DNA from: Treponema sp.
GTDB taxonomy: Bacteria; Spirochaetota; Spirochaetia; Treponematales; Breznakiellaceae
Assembly (NCBI GenBank): GCA_031284105.1
Contig: JAITAN010000051.1
Span: 1-9,790, forward strand
Length of the DNA stretch: 9,790 bases
Direction of reading: 5' to 3'
Below, piece after piece: positions 1 through 5,795 of this stretch (position 1 is its first letter; every line of letters starts with the position of its first letter). The position numbers were made by a program, and so were the translations under genes. The notes beneath the pieces are model-generated. The model searched no databases. It was given only the letters and a program-made list of their open reading frames with translations, and was not told the DNA's origin.

Positions 1-2
1 GC

Positions 3-218
3 GGCTTCCGCATCTGGCACAGCGCTATTGCGCCGGGGGAAGCGCCGCCGGCAAAGCCGGAGGACTTGCGAAAATCGTTTTTTACGCGGCGCAAGAAGGA
101 CGTTATCGCGTTCGACTACGCGGATTCGGGGAAGACGGTCTACATCGCGGTGCAGATCGAGAGCCCGGACGGGCAGCAGGGCAAGTTCGGCCCTATGGTT
201 CAGGCCGTGATACCCTAA
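3..218 (+). CDS. C-terminal 71 residues of an unrecognised conserved protein (5' end outside window)
   Basis: An open frame runs from the window edge (frame 3) to a TAA at 216-218. The visible part reads GFRIWHSAIAPGEAPP near its start, then a basic stretch (TRRKKD), and ends with DYADSGKTVYIAVQIESP, DGQQGKFGPM and VQAVIP. The end, with its alternating hydrophobic pattern (VYIAVQIES) and G-P motif before a final VIP, looks like the last beta-strands of an Ig or fibronectin-III-like fold. I associate similar endings with small hypothetical proteins in gut treponemes, but that is memory and not a search. Function is unknown. The N-terminal part, start codon and promoter lie outside the window. 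The frame is not interrupted, and codon use is GC-rich like most of the window. That this is coding is fairly sure; the fold is a guess. Confidence 0.6.
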   Translation, partial: GFRIWHSAIAPGEAPPAKPEDLRKSFFTRRKKDVIAFDYADSGKTVYIAVQIESPDGQQGKFGPMVQAVIP

Positions 219-242
219 AAGAAGAGTATGTTACCCGCGCAA

Positions 243-271
243 GCGGTTAAACAAAGGTAAATTTTAACCGC
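243..271 (+). other. Stem-loop 24 bp after the first gene's stop
   Basis: GCGGTTAAA (243-251) and TTTAACCGC (263-271) are perfect 9-bp inverted arms around an 11-nt loop. The hairpin starts 24 bp behind the stop codon of the upstream gene, where a 3'-end structure is expected. No T-run follows (the next bases are GGGAAC), so it is not a canonical intrinsic terminator. It could stabilise the mRNA 3' end or be a binding site. Confidence 0.4.
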
Positions 272-509
272 GGGAACGGCATGAGCCGCGACCGCGTGCG
301 GAATGGAACCCGCGAAAGGAGTTTTTCAATATCTGCTTTTTCTTCTCTTTTCTTTAGTGTGAACACGCCCTAGGTCAACAACCGGTACAGAATCCCTGTT
401 CACGAGGGGGCGTTCACCGCTGGGAAAGGATAAAATAAATGCTATACGCGCCCGCTTTGCATAGAGGCAGGTATGCGCTTCGGCGGGGACAAGTCCGGCC
501 TACGGCCAC

Positions 510-534
510 CGGCGGCTTTGCGGTGAAGCCGCCG
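510..534. repeat. GC-rich hairpin, REP-like in appearance
   Basis: CGGCGGCTT (510-518) and AAGCCGCCG (526-534) are perfect 9-bp arms around a 7-nt loop (TGCGGTG). Directly upstream GGCC-TAC-GGCC (497-507) could form a second small hairpin. No T-run follows on either strand, so it is not a terminator. An extragenic palindromic element is possible, but only one copy is visible here. Confidence 0.35.
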
Positions 535-631
535 TGAAGATACAGGATGTGGTACGCGCATGAACAGCGTACAAACGCGGAAAGTGTTCCGATAGTATAA
601 GCGTTGCTTATGGGAACCGCCGCATAAGGTA

Positions 632-637
632 TATGCT
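632..637 (+). promoter_or_regulatory. Possible -10 element (TATGCT) for the small membrane-protein gene
   Basis: TATGCT lies 30 bp upstream of the ATG at 668, inside an AT-richer stretch. The same hexamer stands in front of the EamA-family gene. No -35 box at 16-18 bp spacing is recognisable, since TTGCTT at 604-609 is 22 bp away. Weak evidence. Confidence 0.2.
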
Positions 638-655
638 AAGGAATTTGACATTTTC

Positions 656-663
656 AAGGAGGA
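656..663 (+). promoter_or_regulatory. Strong ribosome binding site of the small membrane-protein gene
   Basis: AAGGAGGA matches the anti-Shine-Dalgarno sequence very well. Counted from GGAGG (ending at 662), 5 nt separate it from the ATG at 668. It is the main argument that the following 84-codon ORF is translated and begins at this ATG. Confidence 0.8.
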
Positions 664-667
664 TGTT

Positions 668-922
668 ATGGGATTAATTGGATTAATTGGATTAATTGTT
701 GGAGGTATTGTTACCGGAATGCTGGTTGCATATATCTTATTTATTTTTTTAGTAGACAGTCCAAGCACTTGGCTTTCCTATATAGCCTTTATAGCCCTTA
801 TAGCCGGGGCAGGCGCTATCGTATATTTTGGTTTTATACAACAGGTGATGCCCATGCCTTTTGCCATCTCATTAATGGTAGGTTATTTAGTTTCATGTTT
901 CGGGGGTATTTTGTACTTGTAG
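668..922 (+). CDS. Small hydrophobic membrane protein of unknown function, 84 aa
   Basis: The function is not recognised. The protein is almost entirely hydrophobic, with three predicted membrane helices at about residues 3-29, 35-57 and 63-84. The two connections are short: D30-S33 with a single acidic residue, and QQVMPMP at 58-64. There is no signal-peptidase site and no catalytic motif. The start is fixed by a strong AAGGAGG 5 nt upstream. Two stretches come from 9-bp tandem DNA repeats in frame: three GGATTAATT units (671-697) give GLIGLIGLI, and three TATAGCCNN units (781-807) give IAFIALIAG. The gene is clearly more AT-rich than its neighbours, which together with its isolation suggests horizontal acquisition or a lineage-specific gene. 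It stands alone on the + strand. Possible roles are a small integral membrane protein, a toxin-like peptide or a phage holin-like protein; none can be chosen from sequence. Confidence 0.75.
   Translation: MGLIGLIGLIVGGIVTGMLVAYILFIFLVDSPSTWLSYIAFIALIAGAGAIVYFGFIQQVMPMPFAISLMVGYLVSCFGGILYL
671..697 (+). repeat. Three tandem copies of GGATTAATT inside the small gene
   Basis: The 9-bp unit GGATTAATT occurs three times without mismatch at 671-679, 680-688 and 689-697, beginning right after the start codon. Unit length is a multiple of three, so copy-number change keeps the frame and adds or removes Gly-Leu-Ile in the first helix. Confidence 0.9.
781..807 (+). repeat. Second 9-bp tandem repeat (TATAGCCNN x3) in the small gene
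   Basis: TATAGCCTT (781-789), TATAGCCCT (790-798) and TATAGCCGG (799-807) follow each other directly. They share the first seven bases and encode part of the IAFIALIAG stretch in the second helix. The unit length equals that of the repeat at 671-697, although the sequence differs. Confidence 0.85.
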
Positions 923-1352
923 CTGTGCGGATACAGCGTTAAGAGAAATGCAAGAACGCAAGGAAAGAAATAAAGATGTCTTTTACGGGAAATGTACGCG
1001 AATCGCCGGTAATACCGGTCTCACAGTTTCCAATCAAAGGCGAGATAGACCCGCGCGCCAAGAAGCCGTGTTTTGGTAAAGCAGCCGGCTTCTTTGACGA
1101 AGTACTCCGCCGGCAGGGAAGACCTGCCCGTGCCGGGTTTTGAGGAGCAGGATGAGCGCCACTGTGCCGGCGGGGGAACCCACGGCTCAGGCGGCGGCGT
1201 TTGGTGTGCCGGTGATGCCGCGGAGCTAAGCTGGGGTGAGACAATGGAAATCACGGAGGTAATCGCAAACAACAACGCACCGGAAAGCCCGGGCGCTAAT
1301 TTTACGTTTAACTAACCGGCGCTACCGGTCGGCTGGAGGTACGGTTTGGGGT
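923..1352. other. Gene-poor spacer between convergent genes
   Basis: These 430 bp lie between the small membrane-protein gene (+) and the end of the batB-like gene (-). Apart from the doubtful ORF at 976-1143, two GC-rich frames stay open (1073-1315 on + and 1021-1275 on -). Both would need TTG starts, have no ribosome binding site, and have products skewed to Gly, Pro and Ser, so they are not called. A short inverted repeat ACCGG-CGCTA-CCGGT (1315-1329) lies behind the batB-like stop codon, without a T-run. No convincing terminator was found for either flanking gene. Confidence 0.5.
976..1143 (+). CDS. Doubtful short ORF, 55 aa, function unknown
   Basis: An ATG at 976 opens a 55-codon frame ending in TGA at 1141-1143. 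The product begins MSFTGNVRESPVIPVSQF, continues with KGEIDPRAKKP and GKAAGFFDEVLRRQGRP, and ends ARAGF. Composition is balanced and hydrophilic, unlike a random GC-rich reading. A purine stretch (AAGGA, 960-964) lies upstream, but 11 nt from the ATG is long for a ribosome binding site. No domain, signal peptide or membrane segment is recognised. The same DNA has open frames on the opposite strand, and the ORF lies in an otherwise gene-free stretch, so it may be a chance frame, a repeat element or a relic. Low confidence that it is a gene. Confidence 0.3.
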   Translation: MSFTGNVRESPVIPVSQFPIKGEIDPRAKKPCFGKAAGFFDEVLRRQGRPARAGF

Positions 1353-2342
1353 TTAATCGCGGGGCGTTGATGCGCGCAATTTTTTTTCCACGCCTTTCGA
1401 TGCCAGGAGAAACACGAGCGCAGCCAGCATGAAAAGCCGCCAGCGCGGCGCGGCTTCTATTCTGTAACTACTGATGCCGGTCTCAGGAGCAAGAGATTTG
1501 ATATAGCCGGTAAGCGTATGCGCCGCATCGGGCGCGTTGCCGTCAATAAAAATGCCGCCGGAGCGTTCCGCGGCATTTTGTAGTACGTCCCTATTGCGGA
1601 CGCTGATAACCGGTTCCTGATCCATAACGAGTTCGCCGGTTTCGCTGTTAAGGGTGGGCCGTTGGGGAACGGCGCCGCCTTCTTCGGTTCCAAAGCCGAC
1701 TGTAACCACACTGACGCCTTCGCTCCGCGCTCTATCCGCTGCGGCTTGAAGCGAACCGGAGAGGGTTTCGCCGTCTGAAAAAAGCACAATAAGGTGTTTT
1801 GCCGGAAAGGATGCGAGAAACGCCCTGGCCGATGCGTCAATGAGACTTTCGAGATTGGTGCCGCTTCCGGTCTGGCTTCCGGTTAAAAGGCTATCGAGAA
1901 ATGTCTGAACCGCGTTAATGTCCCATGTGAGCGGCAGCGCCAGAACGCCTCTGCCCTTGCCGATGGCCACCCCAATGCGTACGCTTCCTGCCGATATAAG
2001 GGTTTCCCGCGCAACGGAAACCGCTCTTCCAAGCCGAGATGGCGCAATATCGGTAACCTCCATGCTTCTCGATACGTCAAAGGCAAAAACCGCATCAACG
2101 CCGCGCTTGTATTCTACAACGGCTCGCGTTCCCCAACGCGGCCCGGCAAGCGCAACGATGATGCAGCAAAGAAAAAGAGCGAAGAAAAAAACGGACAGTA
2201 CAAAACGCATCGTGTGTTCCTTTTGCAGGAGATTCAAGAGCTTTAATGTTTTACTGCGTTTATGGTAATGGATCGCCTCAAGCATGAAGAAGGGAATAAG
2301 GATAATAAAACCGGTAAGAACAAAGGGCGCATCAAATATCAT
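1353..2342 (-). CDS. batB: BatB-like membrane protein with von Willebrand factor A domain
   Basis: A 329-aa membrane-anchored vWA protein of the Bat (Bacteroides aerotolerance) type, last gene of the operon. Two N-terminal membrane helices (about residues 4-22 and 45-66) lead into the vWA domain (about 81-285), and a third helix follows at about 301-316. The metal-ion-dependent adhesion site is complete: D89-V-S91-R-S93, T162 in GSGTNL, and D190 in LFSDGET. BatA/BatB proteins are thought to act with a MoxR AAA+ ATPase in maturation or stress tolerance of envelope proteins; the substrate is unknown. The start at 2342 is chosen because its ATG overlaps the TGA of the batA-like gene (ATGA), with GGGGA about 9 nt upstream. 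An in-frame ATG at 2375 would add 11 residues and deepen the overlap. BatB rather than BatA is assigned from gene order and is less sure than the family. Confidence 0.85.
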   Translation of the reverse strand: MIFDAPFVLTGFIILIPFFMLEAIHYHKRSKTLKLLNLLQKEHTMRFVLSVFFFALFLCCIIVALAGPRWGTRAVVEYKRGVDAVFAFDVSRSMEVTDIAPSRLGRAVSVARETLISAGSVRIGVAIGKGRGVLALPLTWDINAVQTFLDSLLTGSQTGSGTNLESLIDASARAFLASFPAKHLIVLFSDGETLSGSLQAAADRARSEGVSVVTVGFGTEEGGAVPQRPTLNSETGELVMDQEPVISVRNRDVLQNAAERSGGIFIDGNAPDAAHTLTGYIKSLAPETGISSYRIEAAPRWRLFMLAALVFLLASKGVEKKLRASTPRD

Positions 2343-3334
2343 AAGAAAATCCCCGCTATGTACCTTCGGATACACCGTACCGCTACTATGATAACCGACC
2401 CGACTATGACAAACGCCGGATACATAGGCTTTGTTTGAGTTACTGTACCGGAACGCTGTATGCTCAATTCCCGCCGGTCAAGCATGGCAAAGGCATCGAT
2501 GAGCATATCCGCGGACGGCGCGCCGATATAGATGCCGTTTCCTCGGCTTGCGATATGTTTAAGGTTTTCGGAATTGAAACGGGACTCAAAAAGACCGGTT
2601 CTCCGTACTTTCGTAAAAGGATCGATATAATCAATAGGAATTTCCCCGCTTGATCCAACGGCAATGACCCATAGGTTTACCGCAAGTCCGGGGAAAACCG
2701 CGGCCGCGGTGGCGGGATTTATTGAGCCGGCGTTGTTTTCACCGTCCGTGATGAGTACCACGGCTTTTGGGGCGGCGTTTGAATTGCTGATATGCAGTCC
2801 CGCGATGGCAAGCCCTAACCCCAGCGCGGTGCCGTCTCCCAATTCGCCAAGCCGCAAGGCATCAAGGCGGGAAAAGAAGGCATCGCGGTCGACGGTCGGC
2901 GGCACAAGGATGCTTGCGTCTTTACCCACAGCCACCAGCCCTATACTATCCCCGGGCCGTCTTGTTACGAATTCGCGTATCATGGTTCTGCTCGCCTCAA
3001 AACGGCTTTTGCTATTCATATCAAGGCACGCCATGCTGGGGCTTATGTCAAGCACAAAAATAATGTCCGCGCCGCGCGAAAGCCACACGGTCCGGCTGGA
3101 CAGGAAAAGGGGGCCTGCGGCCGCAATGAAGAGCACCAGGACGCCAATACGTTCTGCGGCGCGGAGTATTTTCATAAGCAGCGAAAAGCTGTACGGCGGC
3201 TTGAACGGAGTACCGCCCGGGGAACCAAGCGGTACGTCTATGACGAGAGCGTCTTTTACCATACGGGAAATAAATGGAAGCGCAATAAGGATGGCGATTC
3301 CGGCGATAACAAGGAATAGATACTCAAACGCCAC
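2339..3334 (-). CDS. batA: BatA-like membrane protein with von Willebrand factor A domain
   Basis: A 331-aa membrane-bound vWA protein. Helices lie at about residues 3-23, 62-80 and 304-320. The vWA domain between the second and third helix (about 88-285) should face the periplasm or cytoplasm together with that of its neighbour. MIDAS residues are intact: D96-I-S98-P-S100, T169 in GDGTALG, and D197 in LITDGEN. The stretch YIDPFTKVRRTG at about 236-247, followed by a LKHIASRGNGIYI element, is typical of this family. The start is GTG at 3334, supported by AAGGAG (3340-3345) 5 nt upstream. The gene follows the single-pass membrane protein gene after 18 bp and overlaps the batB-like gene by 4 bp. 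Expected role: partner of the DUF58 protein, BatB and a MoxR ATPase. MoxR is not in this window. Confidence 0.87.
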   Translation of the reverse strand: MAFEYLFLVIAGIAILIALPFISRMVKDALVIDVPLGSPGGTPFKPPYSFSLLMKILRAAERIGVLVLFIAAAGPLFLSSRTVWLSRGADIIFVLDISPSMACLDMNSKSRFEASRTMIREFVTRRPGDSIGLVAVGKDASILVPPTVDRDAFFSRLDALRLGELGDGTALGLGLAIAGLHISNSNAAPKAVVLITDGENNAGSINPATAAAVFPGLAVNLWVIAVGSSGEIPIDYIDPFTKVRRTGLFESRFNSENLKHIASRGNGIYIGAPSADMLIDAFAMLDRRELSIQRSGTVTQTKPMYPAFVIVGSVIIVAVRCIRRYIAGIFL

Positions 3335-3352
3335 GATTTCTCCTTTTTCTCC

Positions 3353-4309
3353 TTACGCCGTTTTATTCAGATTATTGACGTAGGCGTACACATCGTCAAG
3401 CGCGCCGGTTATCTCCGAGCGGGAAACCCTTTCAACGTTAAAACGCAGCGTATCCCAACGGCGGAACATAGCGGCCAACCGCGTCCCCTGCTCCAAGCCG
3501 GCGAATTCCGCGGCGCTCATGGCGAGGCAGTCAATGCCCATAACGCAGGTCAGAAACCGCCTGAATTCCGATGAGAGAAGGTCGAGCGCCGTGCCGTCAT
3601 TTTTCTCCGATTGTTTCCGCAGTTTTGCAATAAACAGTTTCATGCGGATAATAAGGCAGCGCCGCAAAAGGCTTTTTCTCATGTTTATAAAACGATTCGT
3701 CCAGAAAAGCCGCATCCCGATACCGAAAATCAGAAACAGGATAAGGACGGTAACGCTTCCATATATGAGGCCTGCGGTTCCGGGCGCCGGAATCGGCGCA
3801 ACCGGCGCGGAGAGCGTCATGGAAGACGGATCCAATATGGAAGCGATTGTAACTTTAAGTCCGGTAAAGTCTGAAAAACCCGGCACTTGTATGGCCGGAA
3901 ATGCTATATCCCCCGGTTTATATGCGGTGAATTCAAGAACAAGCCGAACATTGTCTCCTCTGCGTTCAAGGGCTATGGTATGCAACACCACATCATCAGA
4001 CGTTTCCGGCGGCTCAATAGTTTTTGGCTGAAAATTCGTATCCGCGGGTCCCAAAGGCACAACCAGCGCGGCCCTGTCCCCCACAAACACGATCTGCGGA
4101 ATGAGGTAGGATGCGTCAACGGCATGAACAAGGGGCGGCGTAAGAAGGAAAAAAAACGCGCGGAACAGGCCGCCGCACCCAAACCGCATTTTTGCCCGCG
4201 CTCCGTAACGGCGAACGCACGCAGCGGGGTACCGCGTCCCAATCCGGCGCATTGTTCCCCATTTGAAAAGACGCTTCAAGGGTACGAGAAGCGGCTTCGC
4301 ACAAGTCAT
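3353..4309 (-). CDS. Single-pass membrane protein of the Bat operon (DUF4381/BatD-like position)
   Basis: A 318-aa protein between the DUF58 and batA-like genes, the place where spirochaete Bat operons carry a poorly characterised membrane protein. From M41 on it has a signal peptide: R42 and R50, hydrophobic core 51-60, likely cleavage after VHA63. A beta-rich extracytoplasmic region follows (about 64-175), including YKPGDIAFPAIQVPGF. A Pro/Ala linker leads to a membrane helix (about 180-203) and a basic helical cytoplasmic tail. Single-span proteins with such a tail are commonly assigned to DUF4381; I cannot confirm membership. The start at 4309 is favoured by AGGAGG (4315-4320) 5 nt away and a TAATG overlap with the DUF58 stop. 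It leaves an unusual 40-residue Arg-rich extension before the signal peptide. The alternative ATG at 4189 gives a normal signal peptide but has only a weak GGAG 11 nt upstream. The gene is sure; family and start are open. Confidence 0.75.
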   Translation of the reverse strand: MTCAKPLLVPLKRLFKWGTMRRIGTRYPAACVRRYGARAKMRFGCGGLFRAFFFLLTPPLVHAVDASYLIPQIVFVGDRAALVVPLGPADTNFQPKTIEPPETSDDVVLHTIALERRGDNVRLVLEFTAYKPGDIAFPAIQVPGFSDFTGLKVTIASILDPSSMTLSAPVAPIPAPGTAGLIYGSVTVLILFLIFGIGMRLFWTNRFINMRKSLLRRCLIIRMKLFIAKLRKQSEKNDGTALDLLSSEFRRFLTCVMGIDCLAMSAAEFAGLEQGTRLAAMFRRWDTLRFNVERVSRSEITGALDDVYAYVNNLNKTA

Positions 4310-5238
4310 TACCGCCTCCTGTTTTTGAAAAAGCGGATGAGAGAGGCGGCCGTGTCTTCTTTGGTGGAAAGTTCAAAGGGCGATGCTCCGGCGCGCCTCA
4401 CGATTGCTTTCCAAGCCGTGGAGCGCTCCGTATGCCAGTTCTCCCATGCGGCGCGGAAGGAGGCAAACGCGGTCTGGGCGTTGATTCTGGCGCCTGTTTC
4501 AGGGTCTTCCATTGAAATGAGTCCCGCGTTGTAGAGGATCGTATCAAGCGGATCCGTTATTCTCATGGCGACAACGTCATGTTTTCGGCAGAGTTTTCCC
4601 AGTTCTTGTTCCCAATTCATGCAAAAAAAATCGGATATGACAAAGATAAGGCTGCGCCGTTTCAAGATTCGCTCCAACCCGATGAGCGCTTCGCCCATAT
4701 TGCTGCTTTTCTCCCCGCTTCTTGCCCTTTTGTCCGTTCTTTTTATGCGCCTGTTTTTCGTCTCCGTCTCCGTATCAAATCCGCTCTCCTGCAATGCGCC
4801 GGTGATGACGGCAAGCGTATGGGATCTGCCCTTGGCGGCCGGAAACATTCTGGAAATTCCCTTGTCAAAGAACACGGACCCAAGCCGCTGTCCTGACCGT
4901 TCCGCGGAGAAGGCAAGCAAGGCCGCGGCTAGAACCGCCTGTTCCGATCTCTTCATTACGCTGCCGCACGCCATTGACGCGGAACAGTCAAGCGCTATGA
5001 AAACCGAAAGCTCTTTTTCTTCACGGTACATTTTTACATACGGCGTACCAAAGCGCGCGCTTACATTCCAATCAATGGAGCGAATATCGTCCCCAATTTC
5101 ATAGCGGCGCACCTCATCGGCTTCTATGCCCTGTCCCCGAAACACAGAGCGGAAGCCGCCGGCCAAAAGGTCTTCGGCCAAAACCGAAGCGACAATGGGA
5201 AAGGTGGTGATCTTCCGCAAAAGTTTGTGTTTGGTCAT
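4309..5238 (-). CDS. DUF58 family protein with vWA-like MIDAS motif
   Basis: A 309-aa soluble protein of the DUF58 family, which accompanies MoxR ATPases and Bat proteins. The diagnostic block is at residues 34-63: RGQGIEADEVRRYEIGDD, then RSIDWNVSARFG, followed by YREEKEL at 71-77. A vWA-like fold follows with D84-C-S86-A-S88 and a second acidic site at D203 (VISDFF). The protein lacks membrane helices, and at 309 aa it is of usual length. Residues about 155-180 form a charged, basic, probably disordered insertion (ETKNRRIKRTDKRARSGEK). The start ATG at 5238 overlaps the rhomboid stop as ATGA, with no good Shine-Dalgarno, so translation probably depends on coupling. The role is inferred: an adaptor in a MoxR/Bat complex at the inner face of the membrane. 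Confidence 0.88.
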   Translation of the reverse strand: MTKHKLLRKITTFPIVASVLAEDLLAGGFRSVFRGQGIEADEVRRYEIGDDIRSIDWNVSARFGTPYVKMYREEKELSVFIALDCSASMACGSVMKRSEQAVLAAALLAFSAERSGQRLGSVFFDKGISRMFPAAKGRSHTLAVITGALQESGFDTETETKNRRIKRTDKRARSGEKSSNMGEALIGLERILKRRSLIFVISDFFCMNWEQELGKLCRKHDVVAMRITDPLDTILYNAGLISMEDPETGARINAQTAFASFRAAWENWHTERSTAWKAIVRRAGASPFELSTKEDTAASLIRFFKNRRR

Positions 5239-5795
5239 TTCTTTGTTGCGGAGCGGTCGATGAAGCCGAAGATACTCCCCAAAAAGCCTCCAACAATGTG
5301 GGCGAATTGCGAAATTGAATCCTGCTGAAATATCTGCACAACCTGTTCTCCCAGATAGAGCAGCAGCACCAAAATGAACGTGAGAGGAATTTCGCCCCTC
5401 TGGATATTCGTAAAGGAGGCGAGGAGGATCATCATAAACACGATACCCGATGCGCCGAGTAAGCCGGTGGAGAAAAAGATCACATTGAGCAGGCCCGTTG
5501 CAACCGCGGTAACGATCATCATAAAAAATATATCTTGCGAGCCATGGTTTTCTTCAAGCATGGGACCCACAAGCAGGATGATCGAGAAATTACTGATTAA
5601 ATGCGGCCAGTCCGCATGTCCGATCACATGGGTAAATAGGTTTACAATGTTCTTTGGAAAAGAAAAATACCCGTGTCCGGGCACCGTAAACCAGATATCG
5701 ATGAGATTGGGAAATAAGAATTGATGTAACAACAGTACGCCCGCACTTATAAAAGTAAATGTTAAAACAACGGGCGAATTGTATTTAAGACGCAT
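5235..5795 (-). CDS. Rhomboid family intramembrane serine protease
   Basis: A 186-aa polytopic protein with about six membrane helices, the size of a minimal bacterial rhomboid. Family residues are present: H65 and N69 in HLISN, with GPMLEE following (the HxxxN...G..LE signature). The catalytic serine is S116 in GLLGASG (GxSG) and the catalytic histidine is H166 in FAHIVGGFLG. Rhomboids cleave membrane proteins within or next to a transmembrane segment; no substrate can be named. The start at 5795 is chosen because AAAGGAG (5803-5809) stands 7 nt upstream. The reading upstream of M36 of the longer frame lies within the xth gene and is not rhomboid-like. The gene overlaps the end of xth by 11 bp and DUF58 by 4 bp, so it belongs to the same operon. 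The catalytic dyad is intact, so it is probably active. Confidence 0.9.
   Translation of the reverse strand: MRLKYNSPVVLTFTFISAGVLLLHQFLFPNLIDIWFTVPGHGYFSFPKNIVNLFTHVIGHADWPHLISNFSIILLVGPMLEENHGSQDIFFMMIVTAVATGLLNVIFFSTGLLGASGIVFMMILLASFTNIQRGEIPLTFILVLLLYLGEQVVQIFQQDSISQFAHIVGGFLGSIFGFIDRSATKK

Larger units (their letters stand above)
219..667. other. Gene-poor spacer, no supported gene
   Basis: These 449 bp separate the first gene from the small membrane-protein gene. No ORF with both a sensible start and protein-like composition was found. A 32-codon ORF at 439-537 has an AAAGGA upstream but an unconvincing product. Structures seen are the stem-loop at 243-271, a pyrimidine-rich tract around 334-355, three GTGAAC/GTTCAC copies at 359-417, and the GC-rich hairpin at 510-534. 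The composition changes from GC-rich to AT-rich shortly before the small gene. Confidence 0.5.

Noticed and set aside
439..537. 32-codon + ORF with AAAGGA upstream
   Set aside because: Very short, passes through a hairpin, and gives an Arg/Gly/Pro-rich product without features.
645..650. Perfect TTGACA upstream of the small membrane-protein gene
   Set aside because: A -10 box at proper spacing would fall at or behind the start codon, and none is there; coincidence in AT-rich DNA.
442..768. 108-codon minus frame overlapping the small membrane-protein gene
   Set aside because: Antisense to the repeat region; no ribosome binding site; its repetitive INPINPI stretch is only the reverse of the 9-bp repeat.
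1021..1315. Two overlapping GC-rich frames (1073-1315 + and 1021-1275 -)
   Set aside because: Both need TTG starts, lack a Shine-Dalgarno and have skewed composition. The minus frame has a signal-peptide-like start, but this alone is not enough.
2664..3383. 239-codon + frame opposite the batA-like gene
   Set aside because: Shadow of a gene with clear vWA motifs; the product is low-complexity Ser/Arg/Ala without recognisable domains or ribosome binding site.
3887..4534. 215-codon + frame opposite the membrane-protein and DUF58 genes
   Set aside because: Runs across the border of two well-supported minus genes, and its composition is Arg/Lys-rich as expected of an antisense frame.
4565..5104. 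179-codon + frame opposite DUF58
   Set aside because: Antisense of a gene with diagnostic DUF58 motifs; Ser-rich shadow.
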